Assembly (NCBI RefSeq): GCF_031679605.1
Contig: NZ_CP117522.1
Coordinates: 1,612,001-1,676,000, forward strand
DNA length: 64,000 nucleotides
Origin: Streptomyces luomodiensis
Lineage (GTDB): Bacteria > Actinomycetota > Actinomycetes > Streptomycetales > Streptomycetaceae
Direction: 5' to 3'
Shown: piece by piece, positions 7,467-16,668 of the stretch
Layout: each line of letters begins with the position of its first letter
Position numbering within the stretch: position 1 is the stretch's first letter
Position numbers and translations under genes: made by a program
The notes under the pieces: model-generated
Told to the model about the DNA's origin: nothing
What the model saw: the letters and a program-made list of their open reading frames with translations, nothing else
Database searches by the model: none

Positions 7467-10400
7467 TCAGCCGGACTTCCCCGGCGGGCCGTAACCGCCG
7501 CCGCCCGGCGTATGGACGACCAGGACGTCGCCCACCCCGACATCCGCCGCGTCGCGGCCCGCCAGGTGGTCCACCGAACCGTCGGCACGCTCGATCGCGT
7601 TCGCGCCCAGGGCGCCTGGTGCGCCGCCCGCCATGCCGTACGGGGCCACCCGGCGGTGGCCGGTCAGGAGGGCGACGGTCATCGGCTCCAGGAAGCGGAT
7701 GCGGCGGGTGACGCCGTGGCCGCCGCGCCAGCGGCCGCGGCCGCCGCTGCCCCGGCGGATCGCGAAGCTCTCCACCCGCACCGGATAGCGCCACTCCAGC
7801 ACCTCGGGGTCGGTCAGCCGCGAGTTGGTCATATGGGTCTGCACGGCGTCGGCGCCGTCGAAGCCGTCACCCGCGCCGGAACCGCTGGCGACCGTCTCGT
7901 AGTACTGGACGCGGTCATTGCCGAAGGTCACGTTGTTCATCGTGCCGGAGCCCTCGGCCTGGACGCCCAGGGCCGCGTACAGGGCGCCCGTGACGGCCTG
8001 GGAGGTCTCCACGTTCCCGGCGACCGTGGCGGCCGGGAAGACAGGCGCCAGCATGGAGCCCTCGGGGATGCGGACCTGAAGGGGTTTCAGGCAGCCGCTG
8101 TTGAGCGGGATGTCCTCGGCCACCAGCGTCCGGAAGACGTAGAGCACGGCCGCCATCACCACCGAGCTGGGCGCGTTGTCGTTGCCGGGGCGCTGGGGCG
8201 AGGTGCCGGTGAAGTCCAGTACGGCGCCACGCGCCGCGCGGTCCACCGTAAGGGTGACGCGGATGACCGCCCCGTCGTCGGTCTCGTAGCGGTAGGAGCC
8301 GTCCCGGAGGCCCGCGACGATACGGCGCACCGACTCCTCCGCGTTGTCCTGGACGTGGCCCATATAGGCGTGCACCACGTCGAGCCCGAACTGCCCGATC
8401 ATCCGCCGCAGTTCCTGGATGCCCTTCTCGTTGGCGGCGATCTGGGCGCGCAGATCGGCGAGGTTGGCCTCCGGGGCGCGGGACGGATACGGCCCGCCGG
8501 TCAGCAGTTCCCGCGTCGCGCGCTCGCGCAGCGCCCCGTCCCGCACCAGCAGCCAGTTGTCGAAGAGGACGCCCTCCTCCTGGACGGTGCGGCTGAAGGC
8601 GGGCATGGAGCCGGGGGTGATACCGCCGATCTCGGCGTGGTGGCCGCGCGAGGCGACGAGGAAGAGCAGTCCGGTCCCCGTCTCGTCGAAGACCGGGGTG
8701 ACGACGGTGACGTCCGGCAGATGGGTGCCTCCGTGGTACGGGTCGTTGATCGCGTACACATCGCCGGGGCGCATCGCGTCCCCGTTGCGCCGCAGCACCT
8801 CCTTGATGGACTCGCCCATGGAGCCCAGGTGCACCGGGATGTGCGGGGCGTTGGCGATCAGATTGCCCTCGGCGTCGAAGAGCGCGCAGGAGAAGTCGAG
8901 CCGCTCCTTGATGTTGACGGAGTGGGCGGTGTGCTCCAGGCGTACGCCCATCTGTTCGGCGATGGCCATGAAGAGGCTGTTGAAGACCTCCAGCATCACG
9001 GGGTCCACCTCGGTGCCGACCGCCGTGGTGCGCGGCCGGGGGCGGACCCGGGTGAGCAGCAGATGGCCGCGTTCGCCCATGGTGGCCCGCCAGCCGGGGT
9101 CCACCACGGTGGTGGCGTCCTCCTCGGCGATGATCGCGGGGCCGGTGACCTGGTCCGAGGGGTCCATACGGTCGCGTTCGTACAGCGCCGTACGCTGCCG
9201 GCGCCCTTCCGCGAACATCCTTACGGTCGTCACGGGAGTCAGCTCGCCCTCCCTGGGCGGCCGTTCCACGGCATGGCCGCCGGTGGGTCCCGACGCGCCG
9301 ACCGCCTCGACCGACACCGCCTCCACGACGAGCGGCTTGTCCATGGTGAAGGCATAGCGCGTACGGTGCGCCCGGACGAACTCCTCGGCCATCGCGGGGG
9401 CGGAGTCCAGCGGGACGGGGAGGGCGGAATCGGTGCCCGCGTACCGCAGATGGACCCGGGCGACGGTGTCCAGGGTGTGCTCCGGGACGCCGTCCGCGAG
9501 CAGTTCGCCGCGGGCCCGGTCGGCCAGCCGCGCGCACACCTCGCGCACCCGCGGCAGCGTCTCCTCGTTCAGCTCCGCCTCGACGGCCTGCTCGCGCATG
9601 GCGGTGGCGTCGGCCACGCCGATGCCGTACGCGGAGAGCACCCCCGCGAGCGGCGGCACGATCACCGTGTCGATGCCGAGCGCGTCGGCGACCGCGCAGG
9701 CGTGCTGGCCGCCCGCGCCGCCGAAGCTGGTGAGCGCGTAGCGGGTGACGTCGCGGCCGCGCTGCACGGAGATCTTCTTGACCGCGTTGGCCATGTTGAG
9801 CACCGCGATGTCCAGGAAGCCCGCCGCGACCTCCTCCGGTCCGCGCCGGTCGCCGGTCGCCGCCGCGATCTCCTCGGCGAGCGCGGCGAAGCGCTCCCGG
9901 ACCGTCGCCGCGTCCAAGGGCTGGTCGGCGTGCGGGCCGAAGACCGCCGGGAAGTGGTCCGGCTGGATCCGGCCGAGCATCACATTGGCGTCGGTCACGG
10001 TCAGCGGGCCGCCGCGCCGGTAGCAGGCGGGGCCGGGCACGGCACCGGCCGAGTCCGGCCCCACGCGGTAGCGCCGGCCGTCGAAGTGGAGCACCGAACC
10101 GCCGCCCGCCGCCACGGTGTGGATGTTCATCATCGGGGCACGCATCCGCACCCCGGCCACCTCGGTGCCGAAGACCCGCTCGAACTCGCCCGCGTAGTGC
10201 GAGACATCGGTCGAGGTGCCGCCCATGTCGAAGCCGATGACGCGGTCGTGGCCGGCCTCGCCCGAGGAACGCGCCATGCCCACCACACCACCGGCCGGAC
10301 CGGACAGCACCGCGTCCTTGCCCCGGAAGTGCGTGGCCTCCCGCAGCCCGCCGTTGGACTGCATGAACATCAGCCGGATACCGCGCAGTTCGGCGGCCAC

Positions 10401-11075
10401 GTCCTCCACATAGCGGCGCAGGATCGGCGAGAGATACGCGTCGACCACGGTGGTGTCGCCGCGTGACACCAGCTTCATCAACGGGCTGACCTCGTGCGAG
10501 CAGCTCACCTGCGGAAAGCCGAGGTCGCGCGCCACCGCGGCGACCTCCTGTTCGTGCCCGGCGTGCCGATAGCCGTGCAGCAGGACGACGGCGGCACTGC
10601 GGAAGCCGTCGCGGTGCGCGGTGCGCAGCGCCTCGGCGGCGGCGTCGAGGTCCACAGGGCGCACGACGTCGCCATGGGCGTCCACCCGCTCGGGGATCTC
10701 CACGACCCGGTCGTACAGCGCCTCGGGCAGCAGGATCCGGCGGTCGAAGAGGCGGGGGCGGTTCTGGTACGCGATGCGCAGCGCGTCCCGGAAACCCTCG
10801 GTGACGACGAGGACGGTCGGCTCGCCCTTGCGTTCCAGCAGGGCGTTCGTGGCGACCGTGGTACCCATCTTGACGACGGCGATCCGCTCGGCCGGAACCG
10901 GTTCGCCGGAACCGAGCCCCAGCGTCTGCCGGATTCCGGCGACGGCGGCGTCGGGATAGCGCTCGGGGTGGTGGGACAGCAGTTTACGGGTGACCAGGCG
11001 GCCGTCCGGACGTTTGCCGACCACGTCCGTGAAGGTTCCGCCCCGGTCGATCCAGAACTCCCAGCGACCCGTCAC
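7467..11075 (-). CDS. ATP-dependent 5-oxoprolinase / N-methylhydantoinase A-B fusion
   Basis: 1202-residue HyuA-HyuB fusion, the size of single-chain ATP-dependent 5-oxoprolinases (about 1200-1290 residues). The HyuA half (about 1-690) has [11 protein letters not shown] at the N-terminus, [16 protein letters not shown] and [12 protein letters not shown] (actin-fold nucleotide site). The HyuB half has [17 protein letters not shown] and [15 protein letters not shown]. It would convert 5-oxoproline to glutamate with ATP in the cytoplasm; related hydantoin substrates cannot be excluded. The start is GTG 11075, which gives the family N-terminus. The reading frame stays open upstream into an SGNH-hydrolase remnant. 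It is unrelated in sequence to PxpABC, encoded just beside it. Confidence 0.9.
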   Translation of the reverse strand: MTGRWEFWIDRGGTFTDVVGKRPDGRLVTRKLLSHHPERYPDAAVAGIRQTLGLGSGEPVPAERIAVVKMGTTVATNALLERKGEPTVLVVTEGFRDALRIAYQNRPRLFDRRILLPEALYDRVVEIPERVDAHGDVVRPVDLDAAAEALRTAHRDGFRSAAVVLLHGYRHAGHEQEVAAVARDLGFPQVSCSHEVSPLMKLVSRGDTTVVDAYLSPILRRYVEDVAAELRGIRLMFMQSNGGLREATHFRGKDAVLSGPAGGVVGMARSSGEAGHDRVIGFDMGGTSTDVSHYAGEFERVFGTEVAGVRMRAPMMNIHTVAAGGGSVLHFDGRRYRVGPDSAGAVPGPACYRRGGPLTVTDANVMLGRIQPDHFPAVFGPHADQPLDAATVRERFAALAEEIAAATGDRRGPEEVAAGFLDIAVLNMANAVKKISVQRGRDVTRYALTSFGGAGGQHACAVADALGIDTVIVPPLAGVLSAYGIGVADATAMREQAVEAELNEETLPRVREVCARLADRARGELLADGVPEHTLDTVARVHLRYAGTDSALPVPLDSAPAMAEEFVRAHRTRYAFTMDKPLVVEAVSVEAVGASGPTGGHAVERPPREGELTPVTTVRMFAEGRRQRTALYERDRMDPSDQVTGPAIIAEEDATTVVDPGWRATMGERGHLLLTRVRPRPRTTAVGTEVDPVMLEVFNSLFMAIAEQMGVRLEHTAHSVNIKERLDFSCALFDAEGNLIANAPHIPVHLGSMGESIKEVLRRNGDAMRPGDVYAINDPYHGGTHLPDVTVVTPVFDETGTGLLFLVASRGHHAEIGGITPGSMPAFSRTVQEEGVLFDNWLLVRDGALRERATRELLTGGPYPSRAPEANLADLRAQIAANEKGIQELRRMIGQFGLDVVHAYMGHVQDNAEESVRRIVAGLRDGSYRYETDDGAVIRVTLTVDRAARGAVLDFTGTSPQRPGNDNAPSSVVMAAVLYVFRTLVAEDIPLNSGCLKPLQVRIPEGSMLAPVFPAATVAGNVETSQAVTGALYAALGVQAEGSGTMNNVTFGNDRVQYYETVASGSGAGDGFDGADAVQTHMTNSRLTDPEVLEWRYPVRVESFAIRRGSGGRGRWRGGHGVTRRIRFLEPMTVALLTGHRRVAPYGMAGGAPGALGANAIERADGSVDHLAGRDAADVGVGDVLVVHTPGGGGYGPPGKSG

Positions 11076-11149
11076 TCCGCCATTGTCGCAGCGTGCGACG
11101 GTACACCGGCGGTGAGCGGACCGGCGGCCGGGTGAGACTGCGAGTCGGC

Positions 11150-11942
11150 GGCCGGGGACGGAGACGGGGCCTGGGACGGGGACGGGGATGGGAGCTGCTC
11201 GGTGCGGGGGCGCGGGCTGCCTGGTGCGCGGAGGCGCGGGCGGAACGGTGCCCGGGGACGCGAGCTGCCCGGTACACGGCAGCGCTGGCGGAACGGCGCG
11301 CGGTTCGGGGGGCCGGAGGGGGAGGCGGGCGGGGGCCGGGCCACGGGTCACCGCGGTGAGCGCGGCGCGCGTCGCCCGCCGGTCCCGCTCCTCAAGGAGG
11401 TGTCCGGTGCCTCGGAGGCGGTGGCTCCATTCCAGCGCCGCCAACGCGACCAGGCCGGGCAGAAGGTCGGTGCAGCGGTCCACGATCCAGCGGGTGCCGC
11501 GGGTCGCCATCCACCATGCGGCGCCGGCGCGCGAGGGCGCGGGGCCGTCGAGCTCCGAGGTGGGCGGCGGGCCGGTCGCCATGGACCGGGCGCACAGGGC
11601 GCTGTGGAACTCCCCGGCCAGCAGCCGCTGCCCGAGCTCGCTCGGATGCAGTCGGTCCACACTCCACGCCCGCCGGCCGGCCACCCAGGCGTGGTCGCCC
11701 AGCTCCACATGGACCGCGTCGTAGCGCTGGGACAGCGCGTGCACCACGGTGTTCACCGCACGCATCCGGCGCCCCAGCGGGCGCGCGAGCGCGGACGGCA
11801 AGCCCAGCATCCGCCCGGGGTCGGGCAGGCAGGCGGTGAGCACCACGGCGCCATCGGCACGCAGCGCGCCGATCGTGCGGTCGAGGGCCTCGGCGACCCG
11901 GTGGATGCCGGAACGACACGCTGCGCGATGTGGCCGCCACAC
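11150..11942 (-). pseudogene. SGNH/GDSL hydrolase remnant lacking its N-terminal half
   Basis: The frame encodes the C-terminal half of a Streptomyces-type SGNH hydrolase: [37 protein letters not shown], then [19 protein letters not shown] carrying the Asp-His pair of the active site. The N-terminal GDS serine block and the Gly/Asn blocks are absent; only about 50 bp separate the homologous part from the upstream glycosyltransferase stop. No stop codon separates it from the 5-oxoprolinase frame; a Pro/Arg-rich low-complexity stretch joins them. I read it as a 5'-deleted pseudogene rather than a real N-terminal domain of the oxoprolinase. Confidence 0.65.
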
Positions 11943-11990
11943 CAGCCGGTTCCGTACCAGCGCGGTCCCCCGTGTGAGCGTCGGGTGCGC

Positions 11991-13220
11991 TCACCGCGCA
12001 CCGCCGGCCGTCTGGTGGGCGGAGGCCGCCGGGGCGGACGGGAGGGCGGTGGCCGGGGCCCGGCCGCCGTCGGCGGACCGGACGCCCTCGGCGGACGGGT
12101 CATGGGCGGCCAGGAAGGAGGCCACCGCCGCGGGCCAGCCGTAGCGCTCGGCACGTGCCCGCGCCGCCGCGCGGCGGAGGGACTCCGAGCGGTCGAGGAC
12201 GCGCTCGACGGCGTCCGCGAAGGCCGGTCCGCTGTCGGCGGCGGTCTCGCCCGCCGGGCCGACGATGTCCGGCAGCGCGGAGAGCGCGCTGACGACGACG
12301 GGCGAACCGCAGGCCAGAGCCTCCAGCGCCGCGAGACCGAAGGTCTCCGCGGGGCCCGGCGCCAGTACGACATCGGCGCTCGCCTGGAGGGCGGCGAGCC
12401 GCGCCCGGTCCGCCACATGGCCGAGGAAGGCCGCCGGAAGCCCCTCGGCGCGGGCGCGGTCCTCCAGACGCGACCGCAGCGGACCGTCCCCCGCGACCAC
12501 GAGCGCCGCCGAAACCCCCCGCCGCCGCAGCTCGGCGAGCGCGTCGAGGGCCCGGCCGGGCCGCTTCTCCGGCGAGAGCCGCGAGCACATGGCCAGGAGC
12601 ACGGTGGCCTCGCCACGGTGGTGGTCCCGCAGCGCGGCATCGTGGTGGGACGGGTGGAAGTGGCCGAGATCCACGCCCAGAGGGGCGCGTACGACATTCC
12701 GCGCGCCGATCCGTACAAACTCGCGCGCCGCCCATTCGGTGGTGCAGACGATCCGCGAGTACGCCCGCGCGGTACGGCGGTTGAGCCGGTCCGCGGCTCC
12801 CCTGGCCACCGCGTCCGGCACACCCCAGGTGCGCAGTACGGCGTCCGCGCTCTCGTGGGAGACCATCACGGCCGGTACGCGGGCGCGCCGCGCCCACTCC
12901 CCGGTCCAGCGGAGGGTGGTGCGGTCCGACACCTCGAGCCGGTCCGGTGCCAGCCCGTCGAGCAGCCGGGCCAGCCGCCGCCGGTCGGTCAGGACGCGAT
13001 AGCCGCCGGTGCCGGGGATGGTCGGTCCGGGCAGCGTGATCACCCGCCCCTGGCGGGTGTGCTCGTCCGAGGCCCGTTCGCCCGGCACCACCAGCACGGC
13101 CTCGTGCCCGGCCGCCTGATAGCCGGCCCCGAGTTCGCGCAGCGCGGTGCGGAGGCCGCCGGAGGCGGGGGTGACGAAGTTGGCGAGCCGGACGATGCGC
13201 AGCCCCTGGTCGTCCCTCAT
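11991..13220 (-). CDS. GT4-family glycosyltransferase
   Basis: 409-residue GT-B glycosyltransferase. N-terminal LRIVRLANFVTPASGGLRTA is the acceptor-side Rossmann start; the donor half shows APLGVDLGHFHPS, CSRLSPEKRPGRALDAL and the EX7E motif in PAETFGLAALEALACG. Substrate is probably a nucleotide-activated hexose; the acceptor is unknown. The ATG at 13220 overlaps the stop of the last of three tandem mini-ORFs (ATGA). A second ATG at 13232 is in frame but would run back into the repeat. It follows another GT4 gene and precedes the SGNH remnant, an arrangement suggesting a cell-surface glycoconjugate or glycolipid. Confidence 0.9.
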   Translation of the reverse strand: MRDDQGLRIVRLANFVTPASGGLRTALRELGAGYQAAGHEAVLVVPGERASDEHTRQGRVITLPGPTIPGTGGYRVLTDRRRLARLLDGLAPDRLEVSDRTTLRWTGEWARRARVPAVMVSHESADAVLRTWGVPDAVARGAADRLNRRTARAYSRIVCTTEWAAREFVRIGARNVVRAPLGVDLGHFHPSHHDAALRDHHRGEATVLLAMCSRLSPEKRPGRALDALAELRRRGVSAALVVAGDGPLRSRLEDRARAEGLPAAFLGHVADRARLAALQASADVVLAPGPAETFGLAALEALACGSPVVVSALSALPDIVGPAGETAADSGPAFADAVERVLDRSESLRRAAARARAERYGWPAAVASFLAAHDPSAEGVRSADGGRAPATALPSAPAASAHQTAGGAR

Positions 13221-13315
13221 GCAGTGCCCCATTCACCCGCTCCTCCACCCGCGCGACGCACAACCGCGGGCATCGTCACCAACCGCGGCCCGGCGGCCGC
13301 CCGTGCGGCGCTCAT
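13217..13315 (-). CDS. tandem mini-ORF copy 3 (32 residues), coupled to the glycosyltransferase start
   Basis: ATG at 13315 overlaps the stop of the preceding mini-ORF, and its TGA overlaps the glycosyltransferase ATG at 13220. It begins MSAARAAAGPRLVTMPAVV and ends GEWGTA, identical in protein sequence to copy 1. GGAGGAG and TGGGG near its 3' end form the ribosome-binding region for the next start. No recognised domain. Confidence 0.45.
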   Translation of the reverse strand: MSAARAAAGPRLVTMPAVVRRAGGGAGEWGTA

Positions 13316-13410
13316 GCCGCGTCCCCTTCACTCGCTTCTCCGCCCGCACGGCGCAGCAGCGCGGGCATCGTCACCAACCGCGGCCCGGCGGCCGCCCGTG
13401 CGGCGCTCAT
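13312..13410 (-). CDS. tandem mini-ORF copy 2 (32 residues)
   Basis: The middle of three head-to-tail 33-codon frames, ATG 13410 to TGA 13312. It shares the first 17 residues with copies 1 and 3 but diverges after that (LLRRAGGEASEGDAA), so its 3' half has drifted while start, stop and frame length are kept. Start and stop both overlap neighbours by 4 nt. Confidence 0.45.
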   Translation of the reverse strand: MSAARAAAGPRLVTMPALLRRAGGEASEGDAA

Positions 13411-13505
13411 GCAGTGCCCCATTCACCCGCTCCTCCGCCCGCGCGGCGCACAACCGCGGGCATCGTCACCAACCGCGGCCCGGCGGCCGCCCGTGCGGCG
13501 CTCAT
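13407..13505 (-). CDS. tandem mini-ORF copy 1 (32 residues)
   Basis: First of the three frames, ATG 13505 overlapping the TGA of the upstream glycosyltransferase gene (ATGA). It encodes MSAARAAAGPRLVT followed by MPAVVRRAGGGAGEWGTA. No known domain; rich in Ala/Arg/Gly. May act as a coupling cistron rather than through its peptide. Confidence 0.45.
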   Translation of the reverse strand: MSAARAAAGPRLVTMPAVVRRAGGGAGEWGTA

Positions 13506-14668
13506 GCCGCGACCGCCGTACGGGCCGCCAGCACCTCGCCGTAGTGGTCGATCAGCTGGTCGCCGATCGCCTCCCAGGTGCGGTCCTCGACCGCTTCCCG
13601 GCCGGCCCGTCCCAGCGTCGCGCGCAGTCTCGCGTCGGCCGCGAGGAGCGATACCGCGTCGCTCACCTCGGTCGCGTCCCCGGGCGGCACCAGCAGTCCG
13701 GTGCGTCCGTGGTCGACGAGGTCGAGCGGGCCGCCCGCCGCGGGGGCGACCACCGGGACGCCGCTGGCCTGGGCCTCCTGCACCGTCTGGCAGAAGGTCT
13801 CCTGCGGCCCGGTGTGGGCGAAGACGTCCAGCGACGCGAAGACGCGGGCCAGGTCGTCGCCGGTCCGGCGGCCGAGGAAGCGGGCCCTGGGCATCGCCGA
13901 CCGCAGCGCGGGTTCACTCGGTCCGTCCCCGACCACGACCACCTGGATGCCGGGGAGCTCGCTCAGCGGCGCGAGCAGTTCGACGCTCTTCTCCGGGGCG
14001 AGGCGGCCGATGTATCCGACGATCAGCTCACCGCCGGGGGCGAGGGAGCGGCGCAGCTCCGGGTCGCGGCGCGACGGGTGGAAGCGCTCGGTGTCGACCC
14101 CGCGCGGCCACAGCCGGACCCGCGGCACGCCGTGCTCGTCGAGGTCGCGGGCGGCGGCGGTGGAGGGGGCGAGGGTGCGGTCGGCGGCGGTGTGCACGGC
14201 GCGGATGCGCCGCCAGGCCGCGCTCTCGCCCGCGCCCAGGTACGTACGGGCGTAAGCGCCCAGGTCGGTCTGGTAGACGGCCACCGCCGGTATGCGCAGC
14301 CGGAGCGCGGCCGTCATCCCGCGCGCGCCCAGGACGAAGGGGCTGGCGAGGTGGACGACGTCGCTGTGGTGGGAGGTGATCGCGGCCGCGAGCCGCCGGC
14401 TGGGCAGCGCGACCCGGACCTGGGGATAGCCGGGCAACGGGAGGGACGGGATGCGGACGACGGGGTACGGATGCGACCGGTCGAGCTCCCCTTGGCTCTC
14501 GGGTGGCCCGCCGGCCGTGGCGGGCGGTGGGCCTCCGGGAGGGCCTGCCGGGGCGATGACCAGGGGGTGATGGCCCCGGCGGTGCAGGTGGTCGGCGGTC
14601 TGCAGGGTGCAGTGGGCAACGCCGTTGATGTCGGGCGGGAAGGATTCAGTCACGATGGCGACACGCAT
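13502..14668 (-). CDS. GT4-family glycosyltransferase, MgtA/PimB-like
   Basis: 388-residue GT-B enzyme starting MRVAIVTESFPPDINGVAHC, the classic N-terminus of the alpha-mannosyltransferase-like GT4 group. Donor-site motifs are LWPRGVDTERFHPS, IGRLAPEKSVELL and the EX7E motif in GPQETFCQTVQEAQASG. It probably transfers mannose or a similar sugar to a lipid or glycan at the cytoplasmic membrane; the substrate is inferred from family resemblance. A Pro/Gly-rich insert lies around residues 40-60. It is the first gene of the glycosyltransferase pair and its stop overlaps the first mini-ORF start. Confidence 0.9.
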   Translation of the reverse strand: MRVAIVTESFPPDINGVAHCTLQTADHLHRRGHHPLVIAPAGPPGGPPPATAGGPPESQGELDRSHPYPVVRIPSLPLPGYPQVRVALPSRRLAAAITSHHSDVVHLASPFVLGARGMTAALRLRIPAVAVYQTDLGAYARTYLGAGESAAWRRIRAVHTAADRTLAPSTAAARDLDEHGVPRVRLWPRGVDTERFHPSRRDPELRRSLAPGGELIVGYIGRLAPEKSVELLAPLSELPGIQVVVVGDGPSEPALRSAMPRARFLGRRTGDDLARVFASLDVFAHTGPQETFCQTVQEAQASGVPVVAPAAGGPLDLVDHGRTGLLVPPGDATEVSDAVSLLAADARLRATLGRAGREAVEDRTWEAIGDQLIDHYGEVLAARTAVAA

Positions 14669-14930
14669 ACCGGTGTTGTCGGCGTCCGAAGGGTGGCCCC
14701 GGCATCGAGCACGTTTCGCGCCGTGGAACGTCCCATGAGCGTTGACCCTCGCGCTCCCCGGATACCGCCCCAGGGCGCCGACGAGGCCCCATCGAACCCG
14801 GATGAATCCCTCCGAAGCGGCGATCGGTCACCCTGCGTTGACCAGCGATCGCGGCAATGTCCCGTTCGGGCGAATCGGGGATACGTACGGTGACGTTCCC
14901 CTCACTCCGCGGAGGGGGCGGCCGGCCGGG

Positions 14931-16355
14931 TCAGAAGCCCGGGGCCTCGGGGCCGATGCGGCTGCGGACCGCCGTTTGGACCTCGGCCTCCTCGGCCGGG
15001 TCGGCGGCCAGCCGGCGGAGTTGTTCGACGACGCGGGCGTCGGCGGTGGCGGCGTGCCGAGCGGCGAGTTCGCGGGTGCTCTCCTCGCAGTCCCAGAGGC
15101 ATTCGACCGCGAAGCCCGCCGCGAAGGACGGATCGGTGGCGGCCAGCGCGCGGGCGGCGCGGCCGCGGAGGTGGGAGGAGGCCGTCTCCCGGTAGATGTG
15201 GCGCAGTACGGGCGCGGCGCAGGAGATGGTCAGGCGCCCGGCGCCGTCGACGAGCGTCCACAGGGTCTGGGCGTCCGGACCCTCGGCCCGGACCGTGCGG
15301 CGGAGGGCGGCGAGCACGAGCGGGGTGTCGTACTGTCCGCCGCGGCAGGCGAGCATCGCGGCCGCCGCGTCGCCGAGGGCGTCGGGGCGGTGGGCCCAGA
15401 GGCGGGCCCGGTCGAGGGCGGAGATACTGCGCATGCGTTCGAAGGCGGAGAGGGCCGTCTGGGAGACCAGCTCCGAGGCGTCCGGCTCGGTCACGGCCGC
15501 CTCGATCAGGTCGAGCACCTCCGGGTCGCCGGTCTCGGCGAGGTGCCGCAGCGCCGCGGCGCGGGCGGCGCCGGGGGCGGAGGCGGCGGCGGTGAGGAGC
15601 TCGGGCCGGTCCTCGGGTCCGGCGACGGCGGCCAGACAGCGGGCGGCCGCGTCGGGGCGGCGGGCGGCCGGCTTCAGATCGTGCTCCCGCTGGGCCCACA
15701 GCAGGATGTCGCGGACGCTCCAACCGGGCCGCGGCCCCGAGGGCCGCAGCTGCCGCTGCCAGCGGTCGAAGGCGCCCTGTTCCGCCGCCGCGCGCACCCG
15801 CGGCCCGTGGTGCGGATCGTCGGCCCACAGCCGCCAGGGGCGGGGCTCATAGGCGCCGCGTACGACGGCGGCCAGTGCGGCGTCGCCGTCGGGGGTCTCG
15901 GGGAAGTGGGCGAGGACGGCGGGGGCGAGGCCGCGCAGCCCGGTGTCGTCGTCGCGCAGGGCCAGCTCGTCCAGGGCCCATTCCCAGTTGCTGCCGGCCG
16001 CGGCGTAGCGGCGCAGCAGCCGCAGGGCGTCGGCCCGGCCGTAGGCGGCCAGGTGGCCGAGGACGGAGAGGGCGAGCCCGGTGCGCTCCTCGTCGTCGTT
16101 GATCAGGTCGTCGGGGTGGAACAGATGCTGTTCGATTTCGTCGAGTCCGGCGTCGAGGTCCAGACAGAGCCTGGCGTAATAGAGCGAACGATTCTCGACC
16201 TGCCAGTCGCGGCGGGGGTCGCGCAGCACACAGTGGTGCAGTGCCGCGAGCGCCTCGGCCCGCGGCGCGGCGAGGGCGTGCAGGGTCCCGTCGCCGCGGC
16301 CTCGCTGGAGGAGGCCGAGCAGGGTGCCGCTGGGCGCTATGTCTGGATCGAACAT
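14931..16355 (-). CDS. HEAT-repeat-containing protein
   Basis: 474-residue all-helical protein beginning MFDPDIAPSGTLLGLLQRG, a start conserved in Streptomyces homologues. The body is a series of degenerate HEAT-like helical pairs (for example AAALRHLAETGDPEVLDLIEAA and GRAARALAATDPSFAAGFA). HEAT repeats are protein-binding scaffolds; no catalytic motif is seen and the partner is unknown. An upstream in-frame ATG at 16412 would add 19 residues. It is divergent from the PAS/phosphatase-like gene, with about 310 bp between them in which I see no further gene. Confidence 0.85.
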   Translation of the reverse strand: MFDPDIAPSGTLLGLLQRGRGDGTLHALAAPRAEALAALHHCVLRDPRRDWQVENRSLYYARLCLDLDAGLDEIEQHLFHPDDLINDDEERTGLALSVLGHLAAYGRADALRLLRRYAAAGSNWEWALDELALRDDDTGLRGLAPAVLAHFPETPDGDAALAAVVRGAYEPRPWRLWADDPHHGPRVRAAAEQGAFDRWQRQLRPSGPRPGWSVRDILLWAQREHDLKPAARRPDAAARCLAAVAGPEDRPELLTAAASAPGAARAAALRHLAETGDPEVLDLIEAAVTEPDASELVSQTALSAFERMRSISALDRARLWAHRPDALGDAAAAMLACRGGQYDTPLVLAALRRTVRAEGPDAQTLWTLVDGAGRLTISCAAPVLRHIYRETASSHLRGRAARALAATDPSFAAGFAVECLWDCEESTRELAARHAATADARVVEQLRRLAADPAEEAEVQTAVRSRIGPEAPGF

Positions 16356-16668
16356 GAGGTCAGCATCCGGTGCGGGAGGTTCGCTGGCAACGGGATTTCC
16401 GTCGATCGGCATTCTTGCCGATGTCCTGGCGCCGTATGTCCGATGAACGGCGTGGGACTGAGGGATTCCCGAGCGCCGCAGCCTACCCGGAATCTCGCCT
16501 TCCGCCGACTCCCGGCCAATCCACCCCCGGAAGGCCATCGGCATATGCCATAAGCACCACCGGATCGGGTATTGCCAAACCGCTTACGGGATGTCGCAGC
16601 CTGTGCAAGAGTCGTCACCGGTCCCTCCCTCAAGACCCGGCCGCGCCGCGCCCGTATCGGAGAACGTC
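16356..16668. other. intergenic region between divergent genes
   Basis: About 310 bp separating the HEAT-repeat gene and the PAS/SpoIIE-like gene. It must hold both promoters, but I find no convincing -35/-10 pair, dyad or small ORF with a good ribosome-binding site. In-frame earlier starts for the two genes (16412 and 16591) would shorten it. Confidence 0.5.

Larger units (their letters stand above)
13217..13505. repeat. three tandem 95-bp repeats between two glycosyltransferase genes
   Basis: Start codons at 13505, 13410, 13315 and 13220 are spaced exactly 95 bp apart. Copies 1 and 3 are almost identical; copy 2 differs mainly over about 45 bp. 95 is not a multiple of three, yet because each unit ends in ATGA every copy keeps the same 33-codon frame, shifted by one frame per unit. 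Confidence 0.9.

Noticed and set aside
7512..10466. Long plus-strand ORF opposite the large oxoprolinase
   Set aside because: Antisense shadow of a high-GC gene; no family motif and His/Gly/Arg-rich composition typical of such shadows.
7467..11942. A single 1491-residue SGNH-hydrolase-oxoprolinase protein
   Set aside because: The oxoprolinase family N-terminus starts at the GTG at 11075 and the upstream part lacks half of the hydrolase fold, so a truncated neighbour is more likely.
13217..13505. CRISPR-like repeat array
   Set aside because: The 95-bp units are contiguous coding repeats with no unique spacers and no cas genes nearby.
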